Below, piece by piece: positions 51,605-60,407 of a DNA stretch of 64,000 nt. The stretch's first letter is position 1. The number at the start of each line of letters is the position of its first letter. The DNA is taken from assembly GCF_002218065.1 (NCBI RefSeq), contig NZ_BDUB01000001.1, positions 3,133,270 through 3,197,269 of the forward strand. Direction: 5' to 3'. This DNA comes from Nodularia sp. NIES-3585 (GTDB lineage: Bacteria > Cyanobacteriota > Cyanobacteriia > Cyanobacteriales > Nostocaceae). The notes beneath the pieces were generated by a model that made no database searches, was not told the DNA's origin, and saw nothing but the letters and a program-made list of their open reading frames with translations. The translations under genes and the position numbers were made by a program.

Positions 51605-52864
51605 TCAAAGAGAAATTTTGCTGTCAATAGGTTGATCCAACAAATCATAAGGATGGTATTCAACTAATCGGATATTCCAGGGATTTTGTACACGGTAAAC
51701 AATACCGCGCCATTTAACTGTTGACATCCAGAGCGAAGAGAGCAAAGCTAACCCATATACCCACTGTGTCAGGGGAATAGCAATGAATATTTTAGCTATT
51801 GTCTTCACTGATAACTTTGTAGTTGGCTGACCATGAGAGTGAATCACTTGGCTAACCCCTAACTCTAAAATCAGTGTTACCAAGAGTAATCCCACCGTGT
51901 AAATGCAATAAGTGGAAAACAATAAAACTGCTAAATCCCATTGTGCATCTAACAAGGATAATACAAACAGAATTATTGCTACAAAAGGAAACAGAATACT
52001 AGAAACCGCATCACCAACTATGGCTAACCAACTGGGATGATAAAGTCGAGAATACAAGATGAGACGCTTGAGTGCGTCTATTAAGCCCAGTAAATCGCAC
52101 TCTTCCCGATTGAGCATTATCAAGGAAGGTACAAGCTTAACCCGCATCCCATGTTGTTTGAGGATTTTGTGCATCATAAAATCTTCGCCGAAAGCCTGTC
52201 TCCACTTTTCTAGGAGACCTGTTTCGCGCAGCACGTCTGTTTTAATCGCCAAACTCCCACCCCAAGGAACTTGGAAAAGATACATTTGGACAACAGTAGA
52301 AACATTTCCGATGTAGCGTACCAAAGACCCCCAATAGTTACCTGTGGGTACAAACCAACGGTTCCCCGTGGTCGCGCCTACTTTGGGGTCAGCTAGAGGA
52401 CTAACTAATTCACGTAGCCAATTAGCATGAACAATTGTATCACCATCAACTAAAGCGATCGCCTGATAGGAATCATCCAACTCAGAAACAGCTTGCAACA
52501 GCGAACTACATTTGAGACTACAGTTATGTCGTATAGTTCTCAGAGGGCTGACTTGAACATTACTAGCTCCTTGTGCGTTGATAGTGTCATTGACAATTTG
52601 CCAAGCCGGATCTTCTTGACTATCAACAATCAGCTTCAAATCGTACTCTGGATAATTCTGATTTAACAGCGCCTCTACACAGTTAGGCAAATACGGATCG
52701 GCTCCGCGTAAGCAAAGAATCACAGCCGTTTTAGGTAACTGGTCATCGGCTAATATATTTTCTTGGTGCGATCGCAGGTATAACAGAAAAACCAGCGCTA
52801 AACACATTTGAATAGCTAGCCAACTCAGCAAAGACTGATTAATGAATATCGTCAACTCTTTCAT
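51605..52864 (-). CDS. Membrane GT2 glycosyltransferase (copy 2)
   Basis: A 419-residue paralogue of the preceding gene with the same layout: N-terminal helix (SLLSWLAIQMCLALVFLLYL), TAVILCLRGADPYL, VDSQEDPAW, ALVDGDTIVHANWL (here D-G-D in place of D-A-D) and GEDFMMHKIL, then C-terminal helices and a shared ending (WRGIVYRVQNPWNIRLVEYH). The 94-bp gap and high similarity point to tandem duplication. Divergence at the metal-binding DxD neighbourhood may indicate a changed specificity. Confidence 0.85.
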   Translation of the reverse strand: MKELTIFINQSLLSWLAIQMCLALVFLLYLRSHQENILADDQLPKTAVILCLRGADPYLPNCVEALLNQNYPEYDLKLIVDSQEDPAWQIVNDTINAQGASNVQVSPLRTIRHNCSLKCSSLLQAVSELDDSYQAIALVDGDTIVHANWLRELVSPLADPKVGATTGNRWFVPTGNYWGSLVRYIGNVSTVVQMYLFQVPWGGSLAIKTDVLRETGLLEKWRQAFGEDFMMHKILKQHGMRVKLVPSLIMLNREECDLLGLIDALKRLILYSRLYHPSWLAIVGDAVSSILFPFVAIILFVLSLLDAQWDLAVLLFSTYCIYTVGLLLVTLILELGVSQVIHSHGQPTTKLSVKTIAKIFIAIPLTQWVYGLALLSSLWMSTVKWRGIVYRVQNPWNIRLVEYHPYDLLDQPIDSKISL

Positions 52865-52982
52865 ATAGATTCTGTGGCAAATTTTGCCTAGTGTAATGGC
52901 GAGTCGCGATTAAAGGTGAGGGGAATGAGGGAGAGAATTGTTCAGAAGTTTTTCCTACTCCCTCACTCCCTACTCTCTACTG

Positions 52983-53456
52983 TTATGAATCAAGAGAGTA
53001 TTTCATCAAAATATTGATTTTGGTATTTTGATTTTTCATCAACATAAAACTGGCATCATAAAAGCTTGGTGTACCAGTTGCTATTGAGACAGTCGGATTT
53101 CGTGACATACCAAAACCTTCTGTAGGAATGCCGAGAAAGTCTTTATTCAGTTTGCGATCGCCATTCTGATCATCTACTATCGCCACCGCATAACTGCCAG
53201 GTTTTAAACCAGAGAAATCATGAGTTAAAGTATTCCCTTTAGGCTGCACACAAGCACTTTTTACGACATCCTCAGTACTCATAGGAAATCCCTTAGCACG
53301 GGAGTAAATCCCCATGCAAATCTGCCCTTTCTGGTTACTGATGCCATTAACTACAACTGTCAGTGTTGCAGTTGGCTCGGCACTGACTGTTTTCACAGAA
53401 CTAATGCTCAATAAAGTAGATATCAGTACACGAGTGAACAAATTATATTTCCACAT
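52983..53456 (-). CDS. DUF2141 secreted protein
   Basis: A 157-residue protein with a signal peptide (MWKYNLFTRVLISTLLSISS, cleavage after SAEP or VSA) and a DUF2141 domain (GQICMGIYSRAKGFP, KPGSYAVAIVDDQNGDRKLN). The start is taken at the ATG at 53456; a longer frame from 53549 would bury the signal peptide. The DxNxDxxLD-like segment DDQNGDRKLNKDFLG is family-typical and may bind calcium. Function is unknown; exported to the periplasm or beyond. Confidence 0.82.
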   Translation of the reverse strand: MWKYNLFTRVLISTLLSISSVKTVSAEPTATLTVVVNGISNQKGQICMGIYSRAKGFPMSTEDVVKSACVQPKGNTLTHDFSGLKPGSYAVAIVDDQNGDRKLNKDFLGIPTEGFGMSRNPTVSIATGTPSFYDASFMLMKNQNTKINILMKYSLDS

Positions 53457-53514
53457 AAATTTGGTTACTTCAAAACGTGATTTTACCTTGAAATAATTTG
53501 TCTCGGCAATACCT

Positions 53515-54498
53515 TTAAGGGATGATTTGCTGTTTTTGAGTAGAGCCAACTTGCCAACGTTGCCAGATTATTTGCGTTGCTTTGAGCAAATCTTTAAGCA
53601 ACAGATATTCTGTACCGTGCAACTGCTGGTAAATACTGATATGGCAACGGATACGCTGATAAAAGCTCAATGGAAATAGCCATACAGAAAGCATATATTC
53701 CCAAACTATTCTCCAATGTGGAAATAATATCTTGCCTTTTTTGGCTGAATCGAACCAAACTGTATAAGCATAAAAATCCGGTAAAAGACTAGAAGTAGAT
53801 TGAGCTTGATTGTTCGTCAACAAATGATGGTTCGGAAAGAACATACTCAATGATTGCTGTGCATGGCTTCTAGCAAAGAATAGGTATTCGGGAATTTCAT
53901 AAAATTGACCAAGTAAACCAATTCTTAGCAATAGAATTCCATCCGCAGTCCCATAACTACCCATAAGTGGGATTTTTTTCAGGGTGCTAGCACGAATTAT
54001 GCCATAAGTCTGATAGCAGAGATGCTTAGTCAGCAACTCGTGAAAACGCTTGTGGGGTTTTTCTGAATCGGTGTTAAGTTTAATATTGTAGTTTTGCACA
54101 AAATCACCGTTTTCATCAATGAAAGATACTTGAGAATGGCACAATACCACTTCTGGATTATTGTCAAGTATCTCCACACATTTCATCAGAAAGTCTGGCG
54201 CGTGTAAATCATCATGGGCTGCCCATTTAAAGTATTCGCCCACAGACAATTCAAAAACACGATTGAAGTTACACGAACAACCAAGATTAGTATGATTTCT
54301 GTAGTAACGAATCCGTTTATCTTGAGCAGCATATGCTCGACAGATTTCTTCAGTATTATCTGTAGAAGCATTATCTGAGATGATTAACTCAAAATCTTCA
54401 AAGGTCTGATTCAAAAGTGAATCCAGGGCTGCTTTGATAAAGTTTGCACCATTATATACAGGCAATCCAATGCTTACTTTCGGCAGATTTTGGCTCAT
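53515..54498 (-). CDS. GT2 family glycosyltransferase
   Basis: A 327-residue soluble GT2 enzyme. The N terminus VSIGLPVYNGANFIKAALDS and FELIISDNASTDNTEE carry the nucleotide-binding residues, and KWAAHDDLHAPDFLMKCVEI holds the DD(x) metal motif. The C-terminal part is variable and basic. It lies 45 bp downstream of hgdA on the same strand and may glycosylate an envelope component. The specific acceptor is unknown. Confidence 0.87.
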   Translation of the reverse strand: MSQNLPKVSIGLPVYNGANFIKAALDSLLNQTFEDFELIISDNASTDNTEEICRAYAAQDKRIRYYRNHTNLGCSCNFNRVFELSVGEYFKWAAHDDLHAPDFLMKCVEILDNNPEVVLCHSQVSFIDENGDFVQNYNIKLNTDSEKPHKRFHELLTKHLCYQTYGIIRASTLKKIPLMGSYGTADGILLLRIGLLGQFYEIPEYLFFARSHAQQSLSMFFPNHHLLTNNQAQSTSSLLPDFYAYTVWFDSAKKGKILFPHWRIVWEYMLSVWLFPLSFYQRIRCHISIYQQLHGTEYLLLKDLLKATQIIWQRWQVGSTQKQQIIP

Positions 54499-54543
54499 AT
54501 CAAACCATTTTTTGGTAAAATTTAAAACCTACTTGACTACCTT

Positions 54544-55533
54544 TTAGATATCAGTTTTTTTGAGCCATTCTTGTGTGATTTTTAAACCATCTTCTAAGTC
54601 AATTTTTGGTTTATAATCTAACAAGTTTTGTGCCTTAGCAATGGAATAAGCATAAGGACGACTCATAAAATCTACAGACTCTGGTAAGATATCAGCTTTT
54701 TTCCGAAAAAGTTTTTGTCCTTGGGCGCGCAGCTTGAGAAATAACTTCATTTCATCTTTGGGTAAAGACATTGGTGCAGCTAAACCTTCCATTGCTGCTA
54801 AACGTAGAAAATATTCTTTCCAGGAGGTTTCTTGACCATCGGTGATGTTAAAAGTTTCACCGTAGCTTTCTTTTTGAATTGCTAGAAAAACGGCATCAAT
54901 CAAGTTATCTACATATACATGATTCATGACTCCTTTACCATCATTTGCATAAGCAAATAATTTTTGGCGCATCATTGAAATTGGTCGGACTACCCAAGAA
55001 GTACTCCCTGGGCCGTAAACATCTCCAGCCCGAATAATAATCACACCAAAATCAGGGGGAGAGTTGAGGGGTAAAAGTTCAGTTTCGGCTTCTATCTTTG
55101 TCTGACAGTAGGGATTATTCTCACTGGAGAGATTTCCAGTTTCTGTAATACCATCGGCATAATTAAAGCCGTAAACCATCACACTAGAAAGATGGACAAA
55201 AGTTTTGACACCTGCATTTTTAGCAGCTTTAGCTATATTAACTGTACCCTCAACATTTACTGCGCGAAATTCTTTAATTGCGCCAGCTTCTTGAGCCATT
55301 TGAGCAGTATGTAAAACAATATCTACTCCTTGACAAGCTTTTTGGGCAATAGTAGCATCGGTAATGCTGCCAACAATTATTTCAATACCCAAATTTTGCG
55401 CTGTTTTATTGACATCGGCAGAACTTTGTAATCCCCGAACTTTCATTCCTTGCGCTATTGCTAATTCGGCTGCACGCAAACCGACGAAATCATCAACACC
55501 GGTTATCAAGAGAGTTTTGTTTTGCAGGTTCAT
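54544..55533 (-). CDS. hgdA: NAD-dependent epimerase HgdA
   Basis: A 329-residue extended short-chain dehydrogenase/epimerase. The Rossmann start is KTLLITGVDDFVGLRAAELA, a variant of GxxGxxG with DD at the second position; LHTAQMAQ, LSSVMVYG and the Tyr-x3-Lys pair in NPYCQTKIEAE follow. HgdA (All5345) of Anabaena PCC 7120 is a UDP-galactose 4-epimerase-like protein needed for proper heterocyst glycolipid composition. Order and strand match that island. It is 229 bp from hgdC. Confidence 0.85.
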   Translation of the reverse strand: MNLQNKTLLITGVDDFVGLRAAELAIAQGMKVRGLQSSADVNKTAQNLGIEIIVGSITDATIAQKACQGVDIVLHTAQMAQEAGAIKEFRAVNVEGTVNIAKAAKNAGVKTFVHLSSVMVYGFNYADGITETGNLSSENNPYCQTKIEAETELLPLNSPPDFGVIIIRAGDVYGPGSTSWVVRPISMMRQKLFAYANDGKGVMNHVYVDNLIDAVFLAIQKESYGETFNITDGQETSWKEYFLRLAAMEGLAAPMSLPKDEMKLFLKLRAQGQKLFRKKADILPESVDFMSRPYAYSIAKAQNLLDYKPKIDLEDGLKITQEWLKKTDI

Positions 55534-55762
55534 AATCTTACGAGTGATGGGTAAACTAGGTAATTTGAGTGGAAGAAAAAGTATTAGCTGTTAATGCTTT
55601 CATTAAGTGAAGGCAATTTTTATTAACTAAAACTTTTGTAACCTTGGCATTATAGGCTTTTGGAGCTATAGCCTATGGGAACGCCCAAGGCGAACTAGCA
55701 TATTCTTCAAGAAGACGGTTTCTTCTTTCAGATAAGTGCATTTTCATGGATAATTGGTATAG

Positions 55763-56941
55763 CTAGAAAATATCAGCCGGGTCTGCGGAGCGGAGTTTAT
55801 TGATAGCAAGTGATCCTGAAGTGATGCACATTAAAACTGCTGAGACTAAAACAATTATGGCATTATTTGCAGTCATCATAATTGGTAATTTAGTCACTTC
55901 CATAGCAAAACTATATAAGCCTATGGAAAAGATAAAGCCTGGGATATAACCTAACAAAGCCAGGATGAATGCTTGTTGAAAAACCACATTTAGTAGATAT
56001 CCATTGGCATATCCAATAGCTTTTAAAGTGGCATAGGCAACTAATTGATTAGCAATGTTGCTGTAAAGAATTTGATAGACAATGACCACACCTACCACGG
56101 AAGCCATAGTCAGCATGAGATTAAGTATAAACCCGATGGGTGTTCTCACAGACCAATACTGTTTCTCAAAATCGATAAAGCCTTGACGACTAAAAATTTG
56201 GATATCATTCGGTAAATTTGTGGCCAGTTGTTGCAAAACTTTATCTGGATCTGCACCAGCATTTAGGGTGATGACACCAATATCGATCATGTCTGCTGGA
56301 CGAGTATTAGGATTTATCCTCAGAAAGGTGGAATCGCTGACAATTAAATTACCATCTACACCAAAGGAAGGCCCTAAGCTGAATAATCCTCCGACTCTGA
56401 TTCGGTAACCAATGGGAGCATCAAAGGGAAATAGTTCAATTGTCTGCTCAGTGTTTCCAGCATCAAAATTGCTGGCGATAGGGCCAAACTCTGGGCGCGA
56501 AATTCGATCAAAAAGAACAATATCAGGAATTTTGAGTTTGTCTAAATTTTCTGCAACTTCGGGTATATTGAATACAGATTTTCCGGGGTCAAATCCAATC
56601 ACATATATTGAATATTTCTCTCCAGTCGCTGGATTTTTTAATTTTGCGAATTGCAAATATATGGGACTAACTGACTCTACACCATCAAAACCCAAGGTTT
56701 GGTATAAACGACTCCGGGAAAAACTTTGAGTTGCGGTTAAGGATTTATATTGTGAACTAACTAAAAATAAATCACCTCGGAGATTTTGATGCAGTGCAGT
56801 CGCACTAGAATAAAGTGCATCTTGAAAGCCTAGTTGGATGAAGGTCAGCAGTACAATAAATGCAATTCCAGCTACAGCCACTAGAAACCTAACTTTTTGT
56901 TGGGCTAGCTGTAGCCATGCTAAAGGAATTTTAAAATTCAT
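55763..56941 (-). CDS. hgdC: HgdC-type ABC permease (DevC paralogue)
   Basis: A 392-residue DevC-family permease: one N-terminal helix (VRFLVAVAGIAFIVLLTFIQ), a large periplasmic domain with SFSRSRLYQTLGFDGVESVS, and three C-terminal helices including MASVVGVVIVYQILYSNIAN, ending DPADIF. With HgdB it forms part of the exporter that, through TolC (HgdD), shapes the heterocyst glycolipid layer. No ATPase gene is next to it. It is separated from hgdB by 348 bp containing repeats, so the two may not be strictly co-transcribed. Confidence 0.87.
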   Translation of the reverse strand: MNFKIPLAWLQLAQQKVRFLVAVAGIAFIVLLTFIQLGFQDALYSSATALHQNLRGDLFLVSSQYKSLTATQSFSRSRLYQTLGFDGVESVSPIYLQFAKLKNPATGEKYSIYVIGFDPGKSVFNIPEVAENLDKLKIPDIVLFDRISRPEFGPIASNFDAGNTEQTIELFPFDAPIGYRIRVGGLFSLGPSFGVDGNLIVSDSTFLRINPNTRPADMIDIGVITLNAGADPDKVLQQLATNLPNDIQIFSRQGFIDFEKQYWSVRTPIGFILNLMLTMASVVGVVIVYQILYSNIANQLVAYATLKAIGYANGYLLNVVFQQAFILALLGYIPGFIFSIGLYSFAMEVTKLPIMMTANNAIIVLVSAVLMCITSGSLAINKLRSADPADIF

Positions 56942-57289
56942 GGTTTAATACCATTGAGGTTTTTATTTTATGGAGACGCGATTTATCGCGTCTTGACTTA
57001 CTTTTCGGTGTTATCAGGTACAAGAACCCCACCCCCAACCCCCTCCCATATCAAAGGTTTATCCTTTTCTTCCCTCCGTTGCGGGGGGATTGAGGGGGGT
57101 GCGATGAGGGGGCTAAGATGTACCTTATATAATTAGAAATCGTTGTAATATGAGGAACTAACTAACCGCATTCGCGAAGCGTCTCCCCTTGGGAGAAGGA
57201 CGCAAAGTACACAAAGGAAGAAGGAAGAGGGAAGAGGGAAAGATGTTTAGCGCAACTATGGCTACTATAGCTATTACAAAAAAATGGTA
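56942..57289. repeat. Repeat-rich spacer between hgdC and hgdB
   Basis: The spacer holds a hairpin (gagacgcgatttatcgcgtct, 56972-56992), a ccccacccccaaccccctccc block and the cttcccctt... type dispersed repeat around 57170-57200. A 60-codon frame here has no domain. Confidence 0.55.
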
Positions 57290-58504
57290 TTAGAGTTCAA
57301 TGGCGACATCTACTTGTAAGTTTGTTAAACGCGCTACCCGTTGACTATCTGCGGGGTCATTGATGCTGATTTTTACTTCCACTATTCTGCGGTCTGTATC
57401 TGCTGCGGGGTTAAGACTGAAGATGCTTTGTCTGTCAATTTGCCAACCAATTTCGCTGACGGTTCCCTGTATTTTACCTGGAAAGGCATTACTAGTAATG
57501 GTAGCTTTTTGACCTAAATTTACTTTTTGAATATCAGTTTGATAAACTTCTGCGACTACATACATTTGAGATATTTTACCTATATCCGCAAATCCATTGT
57601 TGCTAATGACTTCTCCTGTTTTGGCGTGGAGTTTTAAAATTTGACCATTTATGGGAGATTTGAGGTACGTTAGTTCTTGGTCTGCTTGTGCTTGTTTGAT
57701 GGCGGTTACAGCACTATTAACTTCAGTTTGTGCTAATTCCACGTCAACAGTACGTACTTCGCTAATACTGTTGAGTCTGGCTTTACCTTCTTTGAGTTGG
57801 TCTTGGAGTGTGTTCTGAGTTCGGTTGAGGCTGGCTTTGGCTTCTGTAAGCTGCTGTTGTACAGTTTTGAGTTGCAAGGCTTTGCTATCTGCTACTGAGG
57901 CGGAAACAGCACCGTCTTTGTATAACTGCTGATATCGATTGTTTTCGCTTTGGGCGTTATCTACTTCAGCCTGGATACGGTTGATTGTCGCCTGTTGAGC
58001 AGCAACGTCTCCTTTTAATTGTGACTCTAAACGTGCGATCGCGGCCTTTTGGGCGGCAATATCTCCGGGTTTAGCCCCAGATTGGACTTGTACTAGTTTA
58101 GCTTTAGCAACTTCGAGTTGATCTAAAGATTGTTGCAGGGCGGCTGTGGCACGAGCATAATTTTCTAGATATGCTAATACTTGTCCAGCTTTAACTTCTT
58201 CTCCTTCTTTGACTAAGCTTTTTTCTACTCGCACACCATTGACTGAATTGGGAGCAGATAATTTAGTTACTTCACCCTGAGGTTGCAAACGTCCTAAAGC
58301 TGTCACCGCCAATTTAACCGGGGTAGGAGTAGCGGTAGCCTTGGGCAAATTTTTAGCGGGCGTTTGAACTTGAGGACTCAATCGATTTTGTGAAAAGCTG
58401 TAAAATGATCCTAATCCAGTCGCTAAAGTTATAGAAGCTGCCAAAACTATCCGCCACCGACTTAGTGGTTTTGTGAGTAACTGGCGTTCTTTGTTTGCTG
58501 CCAT
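57290..58504 (-). CDS. hgdB: HgdB-type membrane fusion protein (DevB paralogue)
   Basis: A 404-residue adaptor with one N-terminal helix (IVLAASITLATGLGSFYSFS), a lipoyl half motif (VTKLSAPNSVNGVRVEKSLV), a coiled coil of QLEVAKAKLVQVQSGAKPGD-type repeats, and a second lipoyl half (YLKSPINGQILKLHAKTGE), ending TNLQVDVAIEL. Closely parallels the DevB-like protein at 39692. HgdB and HgdC (All5347/All5346) were reported as important for glycolipid layer composition in Anabaena. A GTA-N8-TAC site lies about 260 bp upstream. Confidence 0.87.
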   Translation of the reverse strand: MAANKERQLLTKPLSRWRIVLAASITLATGLGSFYSFSQNRLSPQVQTPAKNLPKATATPTPVKLAVTALGRLQPQGEVTKLSAPNSVNGVRVEKSLVKEGEEVKAGQVLAYLENYARATAALQQSLDQLEVAKAKLVQVQSGAKPGDIAAQKAAIARLESQLKGDVAAQQATINRIQAEVDNAQSENNRYQQLYKDGAVSASVADSKALQLKTVQQQLTEAKASLNRTQNTLQDQLKEGKARLNSISEVRTVDVELAQTEVNSAVTAIKQAQADQELTYLKSPINGQILKLHAKTGEVISNNGFADIGKISQMYVVAEVYQTDIQKVNLGQKATITSNAFPGKIQGTVSEIGWQIDRQSIFSLNPAADTDRRIVEVKISINDPADSQRVARLTNLQVDVAIEL

Positions 58505-59063
58505 ATTCTTATTCCAATTGTGCTATGCCAGGGGACAACCTAAATGGCTATATCATTTGAATGCAATAGACTTATCTGCAAATTAACCAAAAGTAGTTTT
58601 TTCTCTGGGTTTTACTTTCAGTAAATTGAGAGGTCTAAATTAGTTCTATATAAATCTTTGTACGCCTGTACAGCCGCCTTGAATTACTAGATTTACCGCA
58701 AACTTAATGGTGGTGTGACTCCAAATCTTTCTTAGTTTTATCCTAGTTTGATACTGAATCAAGTAACGTAAAATACAATATGGCTAGAATGAAAAGCTAA
58801 ATCTTAAAATGGTCGAAGCGGAGAGAAAAATAGCTGGGAAAACTGGGATTAGTTCGTCTTTAAGTATTGCAAAGATTGCTGGTCTTGTCAATCGGGTGTT
58901 GCTGGGTGTAAATATCTCACGCAGAGGCGCAGAGGCGCAGAGAAGAGACAGGGGAGCGGGAGCAGTTGGAAATTACTTTTCCTCTTCTTTGACTCGCCAT
59001 TGAGTATACTGATGCAATATATTTAGATATGCCTTTGACTCACTGCACTTAAAAGTAGTAATT
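58505..59063. promoter_or_regulatory. Divergent regulatory region between hgdB and the ParB-like gene
   Basis: About 560 bases. It carries the candidate NtcA site (58763-58776), a cgcagaggcgcagaggcgcagag repeat (58919-58941, also at 20745-20767), and no convincing gene. A 64-codon frame at 58809-59003 crosses the repeat and is doubtful. Confidence 0.5.
58763..58776. promoter_or_regulatory. Candidate NtcA binding site
   Basis: The sequence gtaacgtaaaatac is an exact match to the NtcA consensus GTA-N8-TAC. It is in the divergent region between hgdB and the ParB-like gene. A TAN3T box (taggat on the minus strand) follows about 17 bases downstream towards hgdB, slightly closer than the usual 20-24. 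Confidence 0.4.
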
Positions 59064-60407
59064 ATGCCTATAGTGTCTATAGATCAAATTCGGATTGGTC
59101 TGAATCGCCGTCCGGTTAAGGGCGAAAAGGTGAATGAGTTGAAGGAGTCGATTCGGGCTAATGGTTTGTTAAATCCGATTACGGTGGATCAAAATCTGAA
59201 TTTGATTGCGGGGTTACATCGTTTGACGGCTTGTAAGCTTTTGGGGCTAGAGGCGGTTGAGTGTCATATTGTTAACTATGAAAATTCTGATCAATCCCGG
59301 TTGGCGGAAATTGATGAAAATTTGATTCGTAATGAGTTGGAACCCCTGGAGCGTTCGGAATTGTGGTTTGAGCGGGATGAGATTTTGGCGCGGATGGGAT
59401 TAAGGGCAAAGGTTGGCGATAATCAATATACAGCCAAAGGTGGTGCAACGGTTTCACCACCTTTAAAACGGACTGTGGAGTTAGCCAGAGAAGTTGGCTA
59501 CTCTGAACGCACGTTTCAGCACGGTAAGCAAATTGCTAAAAGTATTCACTCAGAGGTGAAACAGATTATTAAGGGTTCGCCCATTGCTGATAGTCCTACA
59601 GCACTGCTGAAGGTGGCTAGGGCTGGGAGTAAGGAACGGATTTTGGCCCAAGAGTCTCACAAGGCTTGGGAGTTAGCCGAGGCGAGGGGAGATGCCGCAG
59701 AATCGGCAAAGCTAGCGCAATTGATGCTGGAAGCTAGCGCGAAGCAAAAAGATTTACAGATTTTGGCGTACAAAAGTGCTATGGCGCAACGGGAAGCGAA
59801 GTTAGCGCAGAAAAAAGGTCAACGTCAGCCAGAAGTAGCTGCTAGTCATGAACCTAGTGTGAAGGTTGGTGAAGAATGGATGCTGGGCAGGCATTTAGTG
59901 TATTGTGATCGTACTGCTAGTTCAGAATTTAGAAACCTGTTACCGTCAAATGCTGCTTTAGCGATCGCTACCCTTTCTCAGACTTGGGAGCATAATTATT
60001 TGATAGATGAAGCGCGGGTTGTGGCGGTGTTGCGTTCTGAGGGTCATATTTATAATTTCTATCGCCATAGCCAAATGCCCTTTCAATATGAATTAGTTTT
60101 AGGTAATCTTTATGTAGGCATTTTTGCTCACCAATCAATATCTCAGCCACAGACACCAATTAATATTGACGGAGTGGAAGGTATTGTCAACTACTTAATT
60201 AATTTGTATACCAATCAGAATAATTTTGTAATTGCACCATTTATGGGAAACGGCGAAATTCTGATTGCTTGTGAAAGAATGGGGCGGATTTGTTTTGTTG
60301 GCGATGAAAATCCCCAATTGGTGAATCGGGGTATCATGCGGTGGCAGAAATGGACTGGTAAACTACCTCAGAAAATTGGTTTGGCATCTTCTATAGCTGG
60401 GGAGTAG
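59064..60407 (+). CDS. ParB-like protein fused to degenerate methyltransferase domain
   Basis: A 447-residue protein. The N-terminal ParB/Srx nuclease-like domain (1-105) has RRPVKGEKVNELKESIRANG with LLNPITVDQN and LIAGLHRLTACKLLG. A central HTH-like region (GYSERTFQHGKQIAKSI) and a Lys/Ala-rich coiled coil follow. The C-terminal 120 residues resemble the end of ParB-linked DNA methyltransferases: FVIAPFMGNGEILIACERMG corresponds to the SAM-binding DPFxGxG segment, followed by VNRGIMRWQKWTGKLP. The catalytic (N/D/S)PP(Y/F) motif is missing; the position reads ATLSQTWEHNY, and Asp of DPF is Ala. It probably binds DNA without methylating. It lies within the glycolipid island. Confidence 0.85.
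   Translation: MPIVSIDQIRIGLNRRPVKGEKVNELKESIRANGLLNPITVDQNLNLIAGLHRLTACKLLGLEAVECHIVNYENSDQSRLAEIDENLIRNELEPLERSELWFERDEILARMGLRAKVGDNQYTAKGGATVSPPLKRTVELAREVGYSERTFQHGKQIAKSIHSEVKQIIKGSPIADSPTALLKVARAGSKERILAQESHKAWELAEARGDAAESAKLAQLMLEASAKQKDLQILAYKSAMAQREAKLAQKKGQRQPEVAASHEPSVKVGEEWMLGRHLVYCDRTASSEFRNLLPSNAALAIATLSQTWEHNYLIDEARVVAVLRSEGHIYNFYRHSQMPFQYELVLGNLYVGIFAHQSISQPQTPINIDGVEGIVNYLINLYTNQNNFVIAPFMGNGEILIACERMGRICFVGDENPQLVNRGIMRWQKWTGKLPQKIGLASSIAGE

Noticed and set aside
58809-59003. A 64-codon frame between hgdB and the ParB-like gene
   Set aside because: It runs through the cgcagaggcgcagag repeat, and its C-terminal part is translated repeat.
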